Source of the DNA: Pempheris klunzingeri
Lineage: Eukaryota > Chordata > Actinopteri > Acropomatiformes > Pempheridae
Reading direction: 5' to 3'
DNA: 64,000 nucleotides
Assembly (NCBI RefSeq): GCF_042242105.1
Contig: NC_092020.1
Span: 20,769,288 to 20,833,287 of the forward strand
The position numbers and the translations under genes were made by a program. This document shows positions 1 to 24,300 of the stretch, in pieces. Below the pieces are notes generated by a model. The model did no database searches. It was not told the origin of the DNA and worked only from the letters and a program-made list of their open reading frames with translations. The stretch's first letter is position 1, and every line of letters begins with the position of its first letter.

Positions 1-879
1 CAGGAAAGAAAAAAAAAAGTTACCAAAATCTCTGTTTTTAGACGAACCACAGGCCAACATGTGCTGACCTTCAGAGCTTTTAAACGTTACCGTCTGTGAT
101 TCAACCATGTATTGCAGCCGCGGTTTCGTGCAGGATGTGCAGTAATTCAATTTAAATTAATTTAATAAAATCTGAGTCACTTCCAAGAGCCGGTGACCTT
201 TGTGTAAAGAGGCTACAAGTCATTTTTAGTTAGGTGTGACTTTTTAGTGCAGTGATTTAAAATTAGGGTCTAAGTGCCTTTTTTTCGAGTACTGAATCAT
301 CCAGTAAAGGGCCTCCAAAGGGGGATGTGTCATAGCTGCTACACATTAGTCATCGCAGCTTCATTTAAAACCACCTCTCATTCAATGTATCAAATATTAA
401 TACCAAAGATAGATCTTTCTATACTTATCTTTCTATGCTATTTGGGATATTGTTCATAAAAATATTCAAAAAGTTCAGGAACGATATATTAACCCATTTG
501 AGCGATAAATATTGGTGAAATGAATGAACTGTAGCCTATGTTTGTGCCAGTAATGGACTGTAACTGAGTACTGTATTGTTAGTATGAATTTGAGGTACTT
601 GAGGTTTTTTTTTCTCTTTTTAACTTTACTGCATTTGTCTGAGATCTTTTAGTTACTTTACAAATAAAGATTTTTGCATGAAGATGTTATAAAATGATGC
701 TTTACTGTAAATTAAACTACTCACCAAATAGTTGATTAGCAGAAAGTTAACTGGCAAATGATAATCTTCAAAGGTCATTTTTCATGTAAAAACATGTCAT
801 GGTTCCAGCTGATTTGCTGTTTTCTTTTCCTTTTAATCATTTTAATGTGCTTTTAAGCGTTTTGAGGTTTGAACTGTTT

Positions 880-1012
880 GAACTGAAGCATTGTGGAGGA
901 GTCACTTTGGGCTCTGGGTCATTCTGATGGTATTTATGGCTATTTTCATTTTTTTTTTCCAAACCCAACAGTCAATTGATTCATGGAGAAAATAATCATT
1001 AGCTGCAGTCGA
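880..1012 (-). mobile_element. hAT-like MITE fragment (GTTAGTTGCAGCCC family)
   Basis: Contains the family's internal block GTCACTTTGGGCTCTGG and the terminal part AAAATAATCATTAGCTGCAG. The family is common in fish and ends in TAGGGCTGCAAC-type inverted repeats (recalled, not searched). Degenerate; other copies lie at 39595, 57472 and 63235. Confidence 0.55.
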
Positions 1013-1164
1013 ATACAAAACAGTTAAAAATGACCTCCACCTCAACCAGCCACAGCAGCAAAATCCTGCTCTTACACTGATGTATGCGGAATAATAATCT
1101 AATGAAATAACATATAACAGTCGCAGGTAACATCTTTCTGCATGGAGTACTTTTACATGCTTTA

Positions 1165-1475
1165 CTTTCAGTGCAGACTCACAGCCAGAAGGTTCAGGGT
1201 TCAAATCCGCTGACCGACAGGTTTGAACCTTGAACGTCTCTGTGTGGAGTTTGCATGTTCTCCCTGTGTTTTCTCCAGGTACTCCTGCTTCCTCCCGCAG
1301 TCCAAAGACATGCAGGTTAGGCTAACTGGTGTCTCTAAATTGCCAGTAGGCATGAGTGGTTGTCTGTCATTATGTGTCGGCCCCGTGATTGGCTGGCGAC
1401 CAGAGTCAGCTGGGATTGGCTCCAGTCCCCCCCCCCCCGCGACCCTTAAGGATAAGCACAATGGATGGATGGATG
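1165..1475 (+). mobile_element. V-SINE (DANA/mermaid-like tRNA-derived SINE)
   Basis: The tRNA-like head ends with a Pol III B-box (GGTTCAAATCC, about 1198). The strongly conserved central domain follows (GTGGAGTTTGCATGTTCTC, GTCCAAAGACATGCAGG), then GGCTGGCGACCAG, a C-rich run, GGATAAGCACAATGGATGG and a short (GGAT) tail. This layout is typical of fish V-SINEs. The A-box part of the head is missing or worn, so the copy is 5'-truncated. Confidence 0.8.
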
Positions 1476-2870
1476 AATACTTTCAGTACATTTTCCTGAT
1501 TATATTACATACTTTTATTAAGTAGAGGAATATTACTCGTAACAGAATAGTTTTACAGTGTAGTATTAGTACTTTTACTTTAGTAAAGGATATGAATACT
1601 GAAAACAGCGTTTATTAAGTGTTACTTCTTTTCTGAAACATAGAACTCACTTGTCTCTTTCAAACTAGTCAAAATACTTCTTGACCCAGACGATATAAAT
1701 ATCAGTGCACTTTTTAATCACTTGTACAGATAATGTATAGATTACAGTGCTCATGCTGAGGTGTGAACAGTTTGCTGTGTTCATGTTGAATCCGTCATGT
1801 TATGAATTGGATGATTTCATGCTGTGTTAAGTCTTTTTTATGAACTTATTAACATATTTCCTCATTATTATTGCTGCTGTTGTTGGACAGTGTGTAGCTT
1901 TTGCTCCTGTTGATCAGTCCGGAGACTTCTGGGGCTCTCTTAAAATTATCAGAGAGTTCATACCAACATTTATAGGAAGATTTCTGGCTGGTGCTTATTT
2001 CAATCATATGAATAAGAGCAAAGTCACTTTATTCTTAGCTGCCTTCAAGACCTAAACTGTAAGCTTACTAGCTCAGACAAAAAACAACAACAACTCTAAT
2101 AGACTGATTAACGTTACCTACATGGTAAATTGTTTGCAATATACAGGAGACAAAATAAAAGAACGTAGACCCATTTTTAAACATTTTGGTAAACCAACAT
2201 GGAGTCATGATTCATTTGTGGCTTTTGCACTCAGAATCACTTTCCTTTCAAATGATCTATCCTCAGAAATAAAAGCATGAAGACAAGGGAGTAGGAGACT
2301 GTCACAAAGGGTTAAAGAGAGGGAGGAGTGTGTTGTGCTGTTCTGCCCAGTGCAGTCAGAGAGGCTGAGGAAGTGAAGATCTCTCACTCTGTCCTCATTG
2401 CTAGTTACAAGAAAAGAAAAATCCCAGCAGGAGATCTCATATACACAGGAAGAGTTAGGAATTAGTTTTGATCATAATATATGAATTAACAAATATACAG
2501 GGTTGCAGATAACTTATGGGAGTCCACTCTCTGTGGCATATTCATAAATGTATATCAAACATTACTGTGTGTAATTTTAACTGACAGTGATTTATGATCC
2601 CACAGTCACCACATCTGGCTCTATTTGGAATATAATGCTGTTTTAAAAAGTGTTTTAATGTACTATTTTATCTTAATTAATTGTAGCACATGACACATGA
2701 CCTTAACGTGAGATATACCAGAAACTGCTCACAGTCTTGTGGCATCATTGGTGGACTAAATCTGTCCGACAGGCTAGAACCAAAAACATAAGAGGACACC
2801 AGCTGCAGGCAGTGGGGCTCCAGCACGCTCAAAGTTGTAGCATGTAGGGAAGCTTTTGCATCACATTCCT

Positions 2871-3345
2871 CCACTGGAAAGGCACTGCATTCATTGTGTT
2901 TTCTCCATTTTAAGGTCACCCTAACCTAACCCTAACCCACCCTGGAAGCGCACTCCAGAGGGCACTTTAGTGTTTTTACTCCTCTGGAAGGGTATCCTAG
3001 AGGGCACTTTAATAACCTTTCTCTACTTGAAGGGCACACCAAGGAGCACTTTATTATGCTTTCTCCACTGGAAGGGTACTTTAGAGGGCACCTGATCATA
3101 TTTTCTCCACTGGAAAAGCACTTTAAAGGGCACTTAATCATGTTTTCTCCATTGGAAGAGCGCTTTAAAGGGCACTTGATCATGTTTTCTTCGCTGCACG
3201 GGCACACTAGAGGACACTTTATTGAATGTTTGAAATCCAGAGTGGCACCCAGAATGGCACTTTATGGTGTTTTTGCCACTGGAAGGGCACCCCGGAGGTG
3301 CTTTGCAGCACGTTTCCCACCACTGTCTGGCACTGACGGAAAAGC
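2871..3345. repeat. Minisatellite, about 42-bp unit, about 10-11 copies
   Basis: Tandem units of the form CTGGAAGGGCACTTTAGAGG followed by GCACTTTAATCATGTTTTCTCCA, diverged from each other. The unit length is a multiple of three, so long open frames appear on both strands as 14-residue repeats; these are not genes. A telomere-like CCTAACCTAACCCTAACCC stretch (about 2919-2938) interrupts the array near its left end. Confidence 0.85.
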
Positions 3346-3678
3346 CAGCGAGACATTGTTTATTTAAACACCGGAATTTCATTCTCCAATTAAATTTTTG
3401 CAGTTTGACTTTGACTGAAAACAGCTTATGTATGCTATTTATTGTGCTGTTTTGTTGGAGGTTGCCTTTGATATAGTGTTCATAAGGTTGCCGTGGTGAG
3501 TTGTAAAAGACTCACCCAGGGCCGTTGTTTTCAGGATCGAGTGGTTCATCTCGGTTGTAGAAGATCTTTGATGGCTGTACAGTAGACCTGAATCATGCGC
3601 TGCTGTTTGCTGACTTCCCCTCTTCTTCCAGCGGAGAACGAACCTACCAGCGTCCATTTATGACACAAAATTACTTTT

Positions 3679-3859
3679 TAACCAATCACAGGGCAACACA
3701 ATGGACTTACAGCTCGTATTTTGACGGACTTACACCGGGTTTTTTTTGACTCCGTGACGGGGAATATAAACTTTGCAATGCGTCGTATGTTTGTAGAGTG
3801 CTAGCTAACGTTAGCTTAAGTAGCTGACCCGATAAACCTGTCAGATATTACTGAATTTA
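3679..3859 (+). promoter_or_regulatory. slc49a3: Predicted slc49a3 core promoter and 5' UTR
   Basis: An inverted-CCAAT-type site (ACCAATCACAG, 3681-3691) lies about 80 bp before a TATA-like TATAAA (3765-3770), with a CRE-like TGACG at about 3755. A palindromic GCTAACGTTAGC-type stretch covers about 3800-3816. Transcription would start near 3795. This is motif reading only; the start site is not proven. Confidence 0.45.
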
Positions 3860-15539
<11,680 letters not shown>

Positions 15540-17050
15540 ACCTGCTGAGAGAGAGACTTAAGGATGTGATCACACCTACAGCTTGTTTTCTTAACCTCAG
15601 TGTCAAAGGGTAAATGTGACATTCCTGTTCCCACTGAGTCTTTTCTACAATATTGGGGTCCTTTTTTTGTTACAAAGTTACAAAAGCAGTTTGTACATTA
15701 ACTCTGTTGCTAACAAACAGCATCATTCCATAACTAAAATATATATGTAGTTGTAATGCACTGACAGATTGTGTACTGTAATGTAAAACAGTAGTTTGTA
15801 GGAGGGAAATATGGTTTCTAGTGACTCAGACAAAAGACCAGCCGGTTCTTCAAATCTCGGAATGGGAAAACGTTCTCTGAATGGATCGAAAAACTGTCTT
15901 CATTCCCGTACTCATCATGTGCGTTAGAATGTTCTTCTTTGATGAAAATGAAGATGAGCCAAATACAGACGCTGAAACAGGAGTTTGTGGGTCTACATTC
16001 CTCCATTACTTGTGCTTCAGTGTTTTCTTGCAGGATTTCTTTCAACAGTCACCAAAGAAAAAAAAAACCCAAATTACGGTGAAACACAGCAGTGGAACAA
16101 CACAGCAGGTCTCGATGCTGCATTGCTTTAATGTCTGTTTCCTGCAGCTGTTCAGAGAGCTGTTCACTGTGGACTTGACTCTCAGGGACTAACAGCTAAA
16201 CCTGATGCCGACTGTTGAGGTTTTAAACTCCCAGAAACATTTTCTCTTTCATCAGACTCCACTGGAGCTGGAAATGCAAAGGCAGAGAGCAGTTAACGAC
16301 TTAATGTGAAGTTCAAAGTAGTTTGGTTTTATACATTTCTTTCTTCAATTTATATGTTAAAACAAATGTCAGCAAGTCAGACGTGGTCCTGACCAAATAC
16401 ACAGTAACATCTTTGTAGGGTGCAAAAACCACTAACAAAGTCTGAATATGAATTAACTGTAGTCACTGAGAACTACGTTAATTGCTTTCAGACCCCGACT
16501 ACCTGGAACAACTATTCACTGTGTCACTAATATTATTGTACCACTGATCATGTTGAAGTGCCTGCTTGCTGTTACCCTTAATAACAGCATCTAACGTCTT
16601 CTTAATTACCTTAAATTTGAAAAAATGCTTCCGTTTTGACGACTGCAGACGTTGTAAAACAGGTTTGAAGGCTGTTGAAGCCTTATAGAAACAGATAGTT
16701 GTGAGTTTTGTGCAATAAATTCTACTTCTTTCACTAGTAAAGTAAAAAACAAAACAATAATTAGTTTGTTTTTTCCAAAGAGGTATTTTGCTTAAGATTT
16801 GGAGATCTTGAGTGAAGGTGGATGACGTGTCTAACCAGTGTTTTTAGATTTTATCATCTGAATGACGCACACATCTGTAAATAAAAGCACTATATCATCT
16901 GTGGGGCTCTGCAGTTGGAATATGAAAGATTTGATTCTCTCACTTGAGTGTGTTTCTGAAGGCCAACACTGCAGTAGTGATCGTTTCTTTAACGTTTTCT
17001 ATTTGAATGCCTTAAAATGTCATTAAACTGTTAATAAGTATTCTGTTTGT
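15540..17050 (+). other. slc49a3: slc49a3 3' UTR
   Basis: Non-coding stretch after the stop. It holds AATAAA at 16714-16719 and 16880-16885 and ATTAAA at 17022-17027. Only the last is followed closely by a GU-rich tract (about 17042-17059), so it is the best distal site. Small open frames here have no coding character. Confidence 0.5.
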
Positions 17051-17060
17051 GTTGTGTCTG
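17022..17060 (+). terminator. slc49a3: Predicted distal poly(A) site of slc49a3
   Basis: ATTAAA followed by the GU-rich element TTTGTGTTGTGTCTG within about 30 nt. Proximal alternatives with AATAAA are at 16714 and 16880. Confidence 0.4.
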
Positions 17061-17824
17061 ATTCTGCTCAGGAAAAGTGTTAAAGGATAGTGGAATTGGA
17101 CTGAAAAACCTTTCAAGGACGACCTTTTCTCAGCATATATGAACTAATGGGGAACTTAAAACGTGAATGATTGCTCTTTTTCAGCAGTTAGTGCAGCCGT
17201 TTAACCATTAAATTTAATGCCACGATCCCGGCAGTGTCTCCTGTCGTCATCAAGCAAATAGGGAAAAGAACTAAAACATGCAGGCGGTGGGCGACAGGGC
17301 ACGGGAAAGCATTTTTAAAGGGCATTTTCAACGTTTTTCAGCAAATTCAAGCACTTTTCAACATGCATTTTTAAGGTTTTCCAGCACCTTTTAATCGTGG
17401 TAAATGAAATAAACTCAAATAATTTAGCCAGACTTATTTCTTTATCTATAAAAGCAAACTATTGAGTCAGATAGTGACAGTGAAGCACTTCCATCACTGT
17501 TTTTCCATCACTGGTACCAACTCTGCATCATGTCCATCTCACCTGCTCAGGATGAGTTACAAAGAGCACGAACAGGCGCTCAGGGAATGAAGGAGGCGCC
17601 ACTGTTCTCGTTACAAGTCAGTTAATTGTGACGCTGTTATCTGAAAGCGGAATAGTTGCAAAATGTTGCTTTTAGTGAAGCATCTACATAACAACCACCT
17701 TTTCTTAATTATCTCGATTCCTCCATGTGTGCACTTTTAAGATGATCACAATAAGAAACTGGGGAGAAAACATTTGAGTGCCAGGTAGCGCCTGAGGTGG
17801 AGAAAATGACAAGACACAAACGAG
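17051..17824. other. Intergenic gap between convergent slc49a3 and ncbp1
   Basis: About 770 bp with no gene, RNA or recognisable repeat. Both flanking genes end towards it. Confidence 0.5.
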
Positions 17825-18355
17825 CAGGCGGATAAAGAGAGTTTTAATTCTTTCCCAATTCCACATAAAACAAATATAAAAAAGTAGAGCGCTCTCTCGA
17901 TTCAGAAACAATCAGAACCGACCTGAAATCCCCTCTCCGATCATCATTTCTCCAGCTCTGTCTGGACTCCGACAGTGCGTACAGTTTTAAAAAGACCCAT
18001 TCATAAGAACACGAGCAGGAGGTAAAAATAAACAAAATTTAAAACAAAAGCAAAAGAAAGAAAAAAAAAAAAAAGGAAACACTACAGCAAATTAATGACA
18101 AGAGGATTTGTCAAACAGACTCGTGTTTGAATTCCTATTTTCAAAGACGTCCTCAAAACTAACACTTTGAATGGCACCAAACACACGACAGATAAATTAA
18201 AAAAAAAAAAAAATTATGCGGAGATTCTTGATGCAAGAGCTGGTAGTTTCTAATGTGTAGGTTTAGCACAGGTACTGTGTGAACACAAGTACACATTTCA
18301 TTTCATCCAATTAGATTTGTGTGTGTGTGTGTGTGTCTGTGTGTGTTAGTGCGTC
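17825..18355 (-). other. ncbp1: ncbp1 3' UTR with poly(A) signal
   Basis: On the minus strand an ATTAAA lies at 17848-17843, followed by a GU-rich stretch (CGTTTGTGTCTTGTC), so the transcript probably ends near 17825. A CA repeat begins within a dozen bases of the stop codon. There are A-rich runs at about 18060 and 18200 (plus strand). Confidence 0.45.
18319..18346. repeat. (GT)n microsatellite in ncbp1 3' UTR
   Basis: (GT)9, one CT interruption, then more GT. In the transcript it reads CA repeat, starting about 10 nt after the stop codon. Confidence 0.95.
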
Positions 18356-21300
18356 TCAGAGCTGGAGGGCACAGAACTGCTGGTAGACGGCCAGGATGTG
18401 GTGGTCGAGTTCTGCGGTGAACAGCAGGTTCTCCAGGGTTCCCATATACTGCTGGATGGTCACATGGTGCTGCACAGCGAGGAAACACTTTAGGTTAATC
18501 ATTTTGGTTTTAAATCATTGTTGTGGTCACATTCCTGCATTGTGAGGACAGTGTGCCTGATCCCCACGACTTCAAAGGAGTCATTTGAGAGTTAAGACTT
18601 GGTTTTAAGGTTATGGGTTAAAATTGTGTGTGTGTGTGTGTGTGTGTGAATGTTTTACCATGAGGAAGACCTGCTGCAGCCGCTCGATGCAGTTTTTGTA
18701 CCAGGGCGTGCTGATGTCGACGCTGCCCGTCTCACAGCGAACCAAATGCTCCGTCAGCAACATGATGAAACGCTGCGGGACAGAAGATGTAAAGTCAAAG
18801 CTGCACACACAGATGTGATGTTTTCATCTGCCGCCATTTTCCCTAAACGCCATTCACATTAAACTCAGAGTAACAGAGTTTGTACTGAGTAAAATGTAAG
18901 CACTTTGAAGACTGTCATGGTGCCTAAACTAAAGCCCGGAAGCCTTTATTATCACATCTAAATTGTTACTAATAATGCAATTGCAAAAAGTAAAGTTAAC
19001 AGAATTCCTTACTACCCACAGAAATCAACGTGTATTATCACACAACCAAACATGTTGACGGGACCGTTTCATCTCAAACATGAAGATGTTTGGTTTACAT
19101 GAGCGATTGTGTCGATGAAGCGTTCATATTATTCATAACCTTGAAAACTTTAAAGACTTCGTATGAACCCTGGAGTAAAGACCTACTTTACAAATGTTAC
19201 TACTACGCTGCTGCATCTCTTCTGAAACTGCCTTGTTCGTTGACACTTTGGTGACAGCTGAGGGACTCAAAAATCACAGTGTACTTGTGAAAGGTTTAAT
19301 CATTCCCCGCCGTGTGGGCCTTCGGTACCTGGAAGATGACGAGGAAGAGGTTCTTCTGTTCGCTCTGAGCCGACTCCACCTTCTCCTGTAGCCTCTCGAT
19401 CTGCTCCTCTAGCTGGCCCTCCTCGTCCTCGCTGTTCTTGTCCATCTCTTCATCATCGCCGCTGTCCTTCTGCTGGTGGAAAAACGTGCACAAACATCGA
19501 CGCCTCCTACTTTAGCCAATGGAATTCATTTCAAGGTTCTATGGGGCGATTTCGACAACTGACTGTTATGACCGCGATTGCCGACATTACCCTCTTATGC
19601 TGCTGTTTCTCCAGTTTGTCCTTGGCCTCCTCCAGCTCCTTCTGGATCTTCTGGACATGCTTGTTCATCTTTCGGATGGTCGAGTGCAGGATCTCCCAAA
19701 TGAAAAGTCTAGATGAGGCAGAGAGAAAACATTGTAGTCCAGATGCGGCACAGAAAAACTAATAAAGAAACTAGACCATCAATTTCTAATGACAAAGCCG
19801 TCATTTTCCTCCTGTCCCATCACGTTAAAGGAGTTGACTTCTCACCTGGTGAACTCATGAGCCATGTCCTGAGAGAAGAGCCAGTTAGCGACGGCAGCGC
19901 AGTCCACGATCTGCGTCCGAATCATTTTATCCACCAACACTGCCAGCATCTACAACGCAGGAGAGAGAGAGAGAGAGCAGCAGCGTTAACCAGACTTTCA
20001 ACCGGAACTCAGTTATTCCGCATGAATGACATGATGACGGTCAGTGAATGACAAACGTTTTACAAGTTTGAACCTCTTCCCGATTAAGTGCGTGAGGTTT
20101 TTTCGTGGTTTTGTGTTGTAATGTGTTGTTTGTACCTGTGGGTGATTCCTCCACACATCATAAACCACCTTGAGGATGTGCAGCTTCCCCTCGTCGGTGT
20201 CTGTCAGACACTTCAAGATTTCATGGAACCTGGAGGAATTGAATGCAGGTGAGGCGAGCTGGTCTCCGTCCACTCAATACAAAATGTGACTGTGGTTGTG
20301 TTCTTATTGTTTATGTATATAAGTGCTGCGTCCTGTTGGGGAACTTGGGTTTTTCATCAGTTTTTAAGATATTTCATTCATTCTAAAATGTTTAACGAGA
20401 TTAGATTAAAATAATCTCATTGTATTATGATGATGATGATACCCAATTTTCGCTGCAATCCTCTGTCAGTTTGTACTTATCGAAACCTCTTCTTCCATTT
20501 TTAAACGTTTAAATGCAAATTACATTATCCTTCATAATTTCACCGTATTGCGATTTAAATCATAACTTCATCACACTGCTTTGTTGAATACTTGACTCTG
20601 ATTGGCCTGTATAGCAGGTCTTTGCTATCTATAACAAGCTGTTGCTATGAATGCAGCCGAAGAAAATTTGTAAATCAACAAAATCGTTTTTTAATCTATA
20701 TTTTAGATCAAATTATCGATTTCTTAAGTAAGAAGCTGTGTAATAAGCAGGATAATGTACAGCGAGTGCTGGTCGTTATTGCGAAATGAACCCCTTCAGC
20801 ATGTTTCAAGACCTGCATCACCCTGTCAGGGTGGGTTTTGCAATCATGACTGGCTCACTGTGCGTTACGCCTTACATATTATATGTGCACATGCCACATG
20901 CCAATTTCAGTTTTAGTTTCTTTTATGTTAGAGAGGAAGTGGTGAGTTTTCATGGTGTGTAGACTTACTTGCCGAGGGCACTGAAGGAGTGGCTGAAGGA
21001 CTTGGCTGCCAGGTGGAGCAAAGTCTGCAGGAACACGTCGATCTTCAGAGGGTTGAAGCTCTCTCCCTCGTCTGGAAGGAGAGGACGAGAAGGGAATGCA
21101 AAGGAGTGAAAGAGGAAGTAAAAAGAGTGCATGCTGTGCCATTCTAGCTGACATGATGTTTGGGTTAGATGAACTGTCAACTGTTGTGTAATCCCCTGGA
21201 ACAGTGACAGTGATGCCTCCAACACCGTTTAATATTGAAAATGTTTTTGAAGAGAGATGACTACTAATGTCATCACTTCTCCTTCCCTCATCTTTTGCCT

Positions 21301-24300
21301 CCCTTCATACGTCGTGTAAACTTAAATGTTTTGTATTATGTCAGGGAATAAAAATGGCTCCTGTTATCAGAGTCAGTGAAGCGATTGTGTGCTTTTCCAT
21401 GAACAAGCGATTTGTTTCCATCTCAGAAAGCACAGTTACAGAAAAAAAACAATAAAGAAAGAAAAATGAAGCCATATAAATGAGGAAACAAACCATCATC
21501 GTCTTCTTGGTTGGGGTTGGGCACTTCTTTGAGGATGGTCAGGATCTCCTCGTTGGATGCTCGATTCTTGATGGCGTTTCTGACGGTGACAGATACTGCG
21601 TAACCTGGTAACGAAGCTGTAAGGCAGGACAGACAGCTTGTTGTTAGGTACTGACATCTAAACAGGACTGCCAGTCTTCCATCGGCCTTTTTATGTAGAA
21701 TACAACTAAAAATATACAGTAGTCCCTCGCTATAACGCGGTTCACCTTTCGCGGCCTTTTTAGTGCAACTTTGCATGCTTTTTTTTTTTTTTTACAGTGT
21801 ATGAACGCTGTTAGAAGGTTTTTCTCATGTAACATGATTCTGTAGGAACTTGTGTGATACATGGTATATATGTTACTCTCAAGTCAGCATACTACTCTTC
21901 CAACTCCGCTTTGTCTGGACAACTGGTTGTTCTAAGGAAAGATCAAGTCCATCTTGGGACATGCTCTCATGTATCTGAAACCAGATATAGTTTGTAGAAT
22001 CCTATATATGTGGTAGCTTTACTCTGTATTCCTTAGTCTCATCTATGCCACCTACATAAACTTCTTGAATGAATCTGGGACTCCTCTCTTCATTGCTACA
22101 ACCACAGAAAAGCATCCCTACAAACGCGCATTGTGTTCTGCGTCCTGATTGGCTAAGGGACTGTAGACCAATGTCAATCAATCTCCTCCGTGCCGTGTCT
22201 CTGTACAGTACAGAATGTGTTCGGCTTGCCAAATTTACATAAATGTTCAATCGCTAGCAGTGTGACTTTTAAGTGCTGCCTGTTTGCAAGACAAACAAAC
22301 AAGTCAAACAAGAGATAAATGTGAGAAAATGTTAATGCCTGTCTGAGAAAAGTGTATAAACTGTATGGTGAGGGGTTTTACAGCCTTAAAATATATATAA
22401 TAATTGTAAAAAATAAAGCTGACTACTACGCGGATTTCGCCTATTGTGGGTTGTTTTTAGAACGTAACCCCCGCAATTAACGAGGGACCACTGTACTCAA
22501 CTGTTCCCATGGGGAAATTAGTCTTGATAATGAAGACGTGATAGTCAAAAAAAAAAAAAAAACATCATATAAACAAAGAAGCATATTGTCACCACTCACA
22601 GATTACACATTTTGCACATACTACACAACACCATGAGGCTATTGCACAACCTCTGCAGCTTCAAGCCACATCATTTAAAATGTAGGCACAAACGGCTTAG
22701 CAGAGTTTACACTGGGGTGCTCTGTACTGTCTGCCAGAGGGCAACAGCTCATACTCAGCGTGGAGAATGTGAGGTGGGTCAGACAGTGTTCGCTGTGCCT
22801 GCCTGAGATGAGACTGCTAACTGACTAGAGGGCCTGGTGTTCATTCCTCCATACCGCCTTCATGACAGTCTGTACCAGACGAGCAGGCTTAGATTTTCAC
22901 TGCACCGTGCTGACATCCCACACCTGACTGTGCTCTCTAACAGAATCCTCTGATCCATCCCATGTGTAAAAAGCATTATCTCTGCTGTAAATGAGAACAC
23001 AAACTTTCAGCATGGGCCTTCCAGCTGAAGGAAAGTGACCACTAAGATACTGGGAGGAGCAGAACTGATGGACTGGCTTCATCGCGTATGGCCACTGGAC
23101 AATGATTCGTTCACTTCATTGACTTTTTGCAGATGATCATTAGTGATGAAGTGCTTTCCACCCGTGTTCATACTGGTTTTAACTTTCGCAGAGTCCAACA
23201 GCTCCACTTAGAGTCCACTTAGATAAAGTTCTGCTCTCTAAGCTGCCTGTGTCGCTTCCTAGTATCCCTCAACATTTAGTTTAGTTCCTTTTTCAAACCA
23301 GCTCCATCTTGATCCCTGAAGGCATTTATTCCCGGCTGATGCAGTATTCTGATAATTCTGCTTATTCTCTAACAATAAAGATTCTAAATGGTCTGTGTGA
23401 AATGTGCTGCAGTTCACAGACTGACATTAAGAAATGCAAACTCTCTCCTGTCCGAGGTTCAGCAGATTATACTACAGCTGTGGAGGAGTGTGCGTTTTAA
23501 GTGTGCTTACAAGCGCTCTCGTCTTCGTATTTGTAAACAAAGATGGGTTCGACTGGGATGAGCGCCGAGAAGGTCGGAGGAACGAGGTCCACAATCCGCT
23601 GATGGTACGAAAGTCTGCAGGGAAACGAGCAAACAGACAACTTAAGTTCAAGGAGACACTTTGCAGATTAAAAGACATTCTTTTTATCTTTTCCCCTGAT
23701 CCCCACTGCCACATTACTGTGGTTACATTGCTCCTGAACTCACTTGAACTTAGTAATACGAGCGAGAGGGAACCCTCAAATTTAAAGCATTTGAACTTAT
23801 AGAAAAACTTGTTGATAAAGCTTTAGTACCTCATGCACTTTTCCAGAACCTCTTTCACAAACTTGGGCTTGGGCTTCTCTAGATCCACGGCCAAGCAGTC
23901 AGACCTTTACAGAGAACAAGTGAACATTATTGCAAACCGTGCACCTTTTTGCCAATTTAAAAACGATAAACGGCTGCCGTAAAAGCTCTCTGTCCACCAC
24001 GGAATCACTCACCAGTCATCCCAGCTCCATCGAAATTGGAAGTTGCTCAAATGGTGAGAAAACCAGTTGATTAGTCTGGGATTGGAAAGAAATGGCATGG
24101 CTGTGTTAAATCGCAGACAAGAAGTCCTTCCGTGAAGTTCTTTGCGGATCCGGTGCGTGTAAATGTGCGGTTCACTTACCTGTCTATGCAGGTGGTGTTC
24201 ATGGTGTCCAGTCTCATGTACAGCATCTCTGTGGCCTGGGCCAACTAACACACAGGTGTTAAAGGCAAAAGTCTATTTTGAAGTGGAGTCACCTTCCTCC

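Larger units (their letters stand above)
1..3678. other. Upstream intergenic region
   Basis: No gene is recognised. It contains an hAT-like MITE remnant (about 880-1012), a V-SINE (about 1165-1475) and a minisatellite (about 2871-3345). The rest (1-880, 1475-2870, 3345-3678) is AT-rich, with a 71-codon open frame at 1840-2055 of doubtful meaning. Confidence 0.6.

Noticed and set aside
1195..1215. tRNA gene suggested by a B-box
   Set aside because: It is the tRNA-derived head of the V-SINE; no cloverleaf and no A-box can be drawn.
2932..3382. Three open frames with 14-residue Cys-containing repeats on both strands
   Set aside because: Produced by the 42-bp minisatellite; present on both strands and several frames, so not selected as protein.
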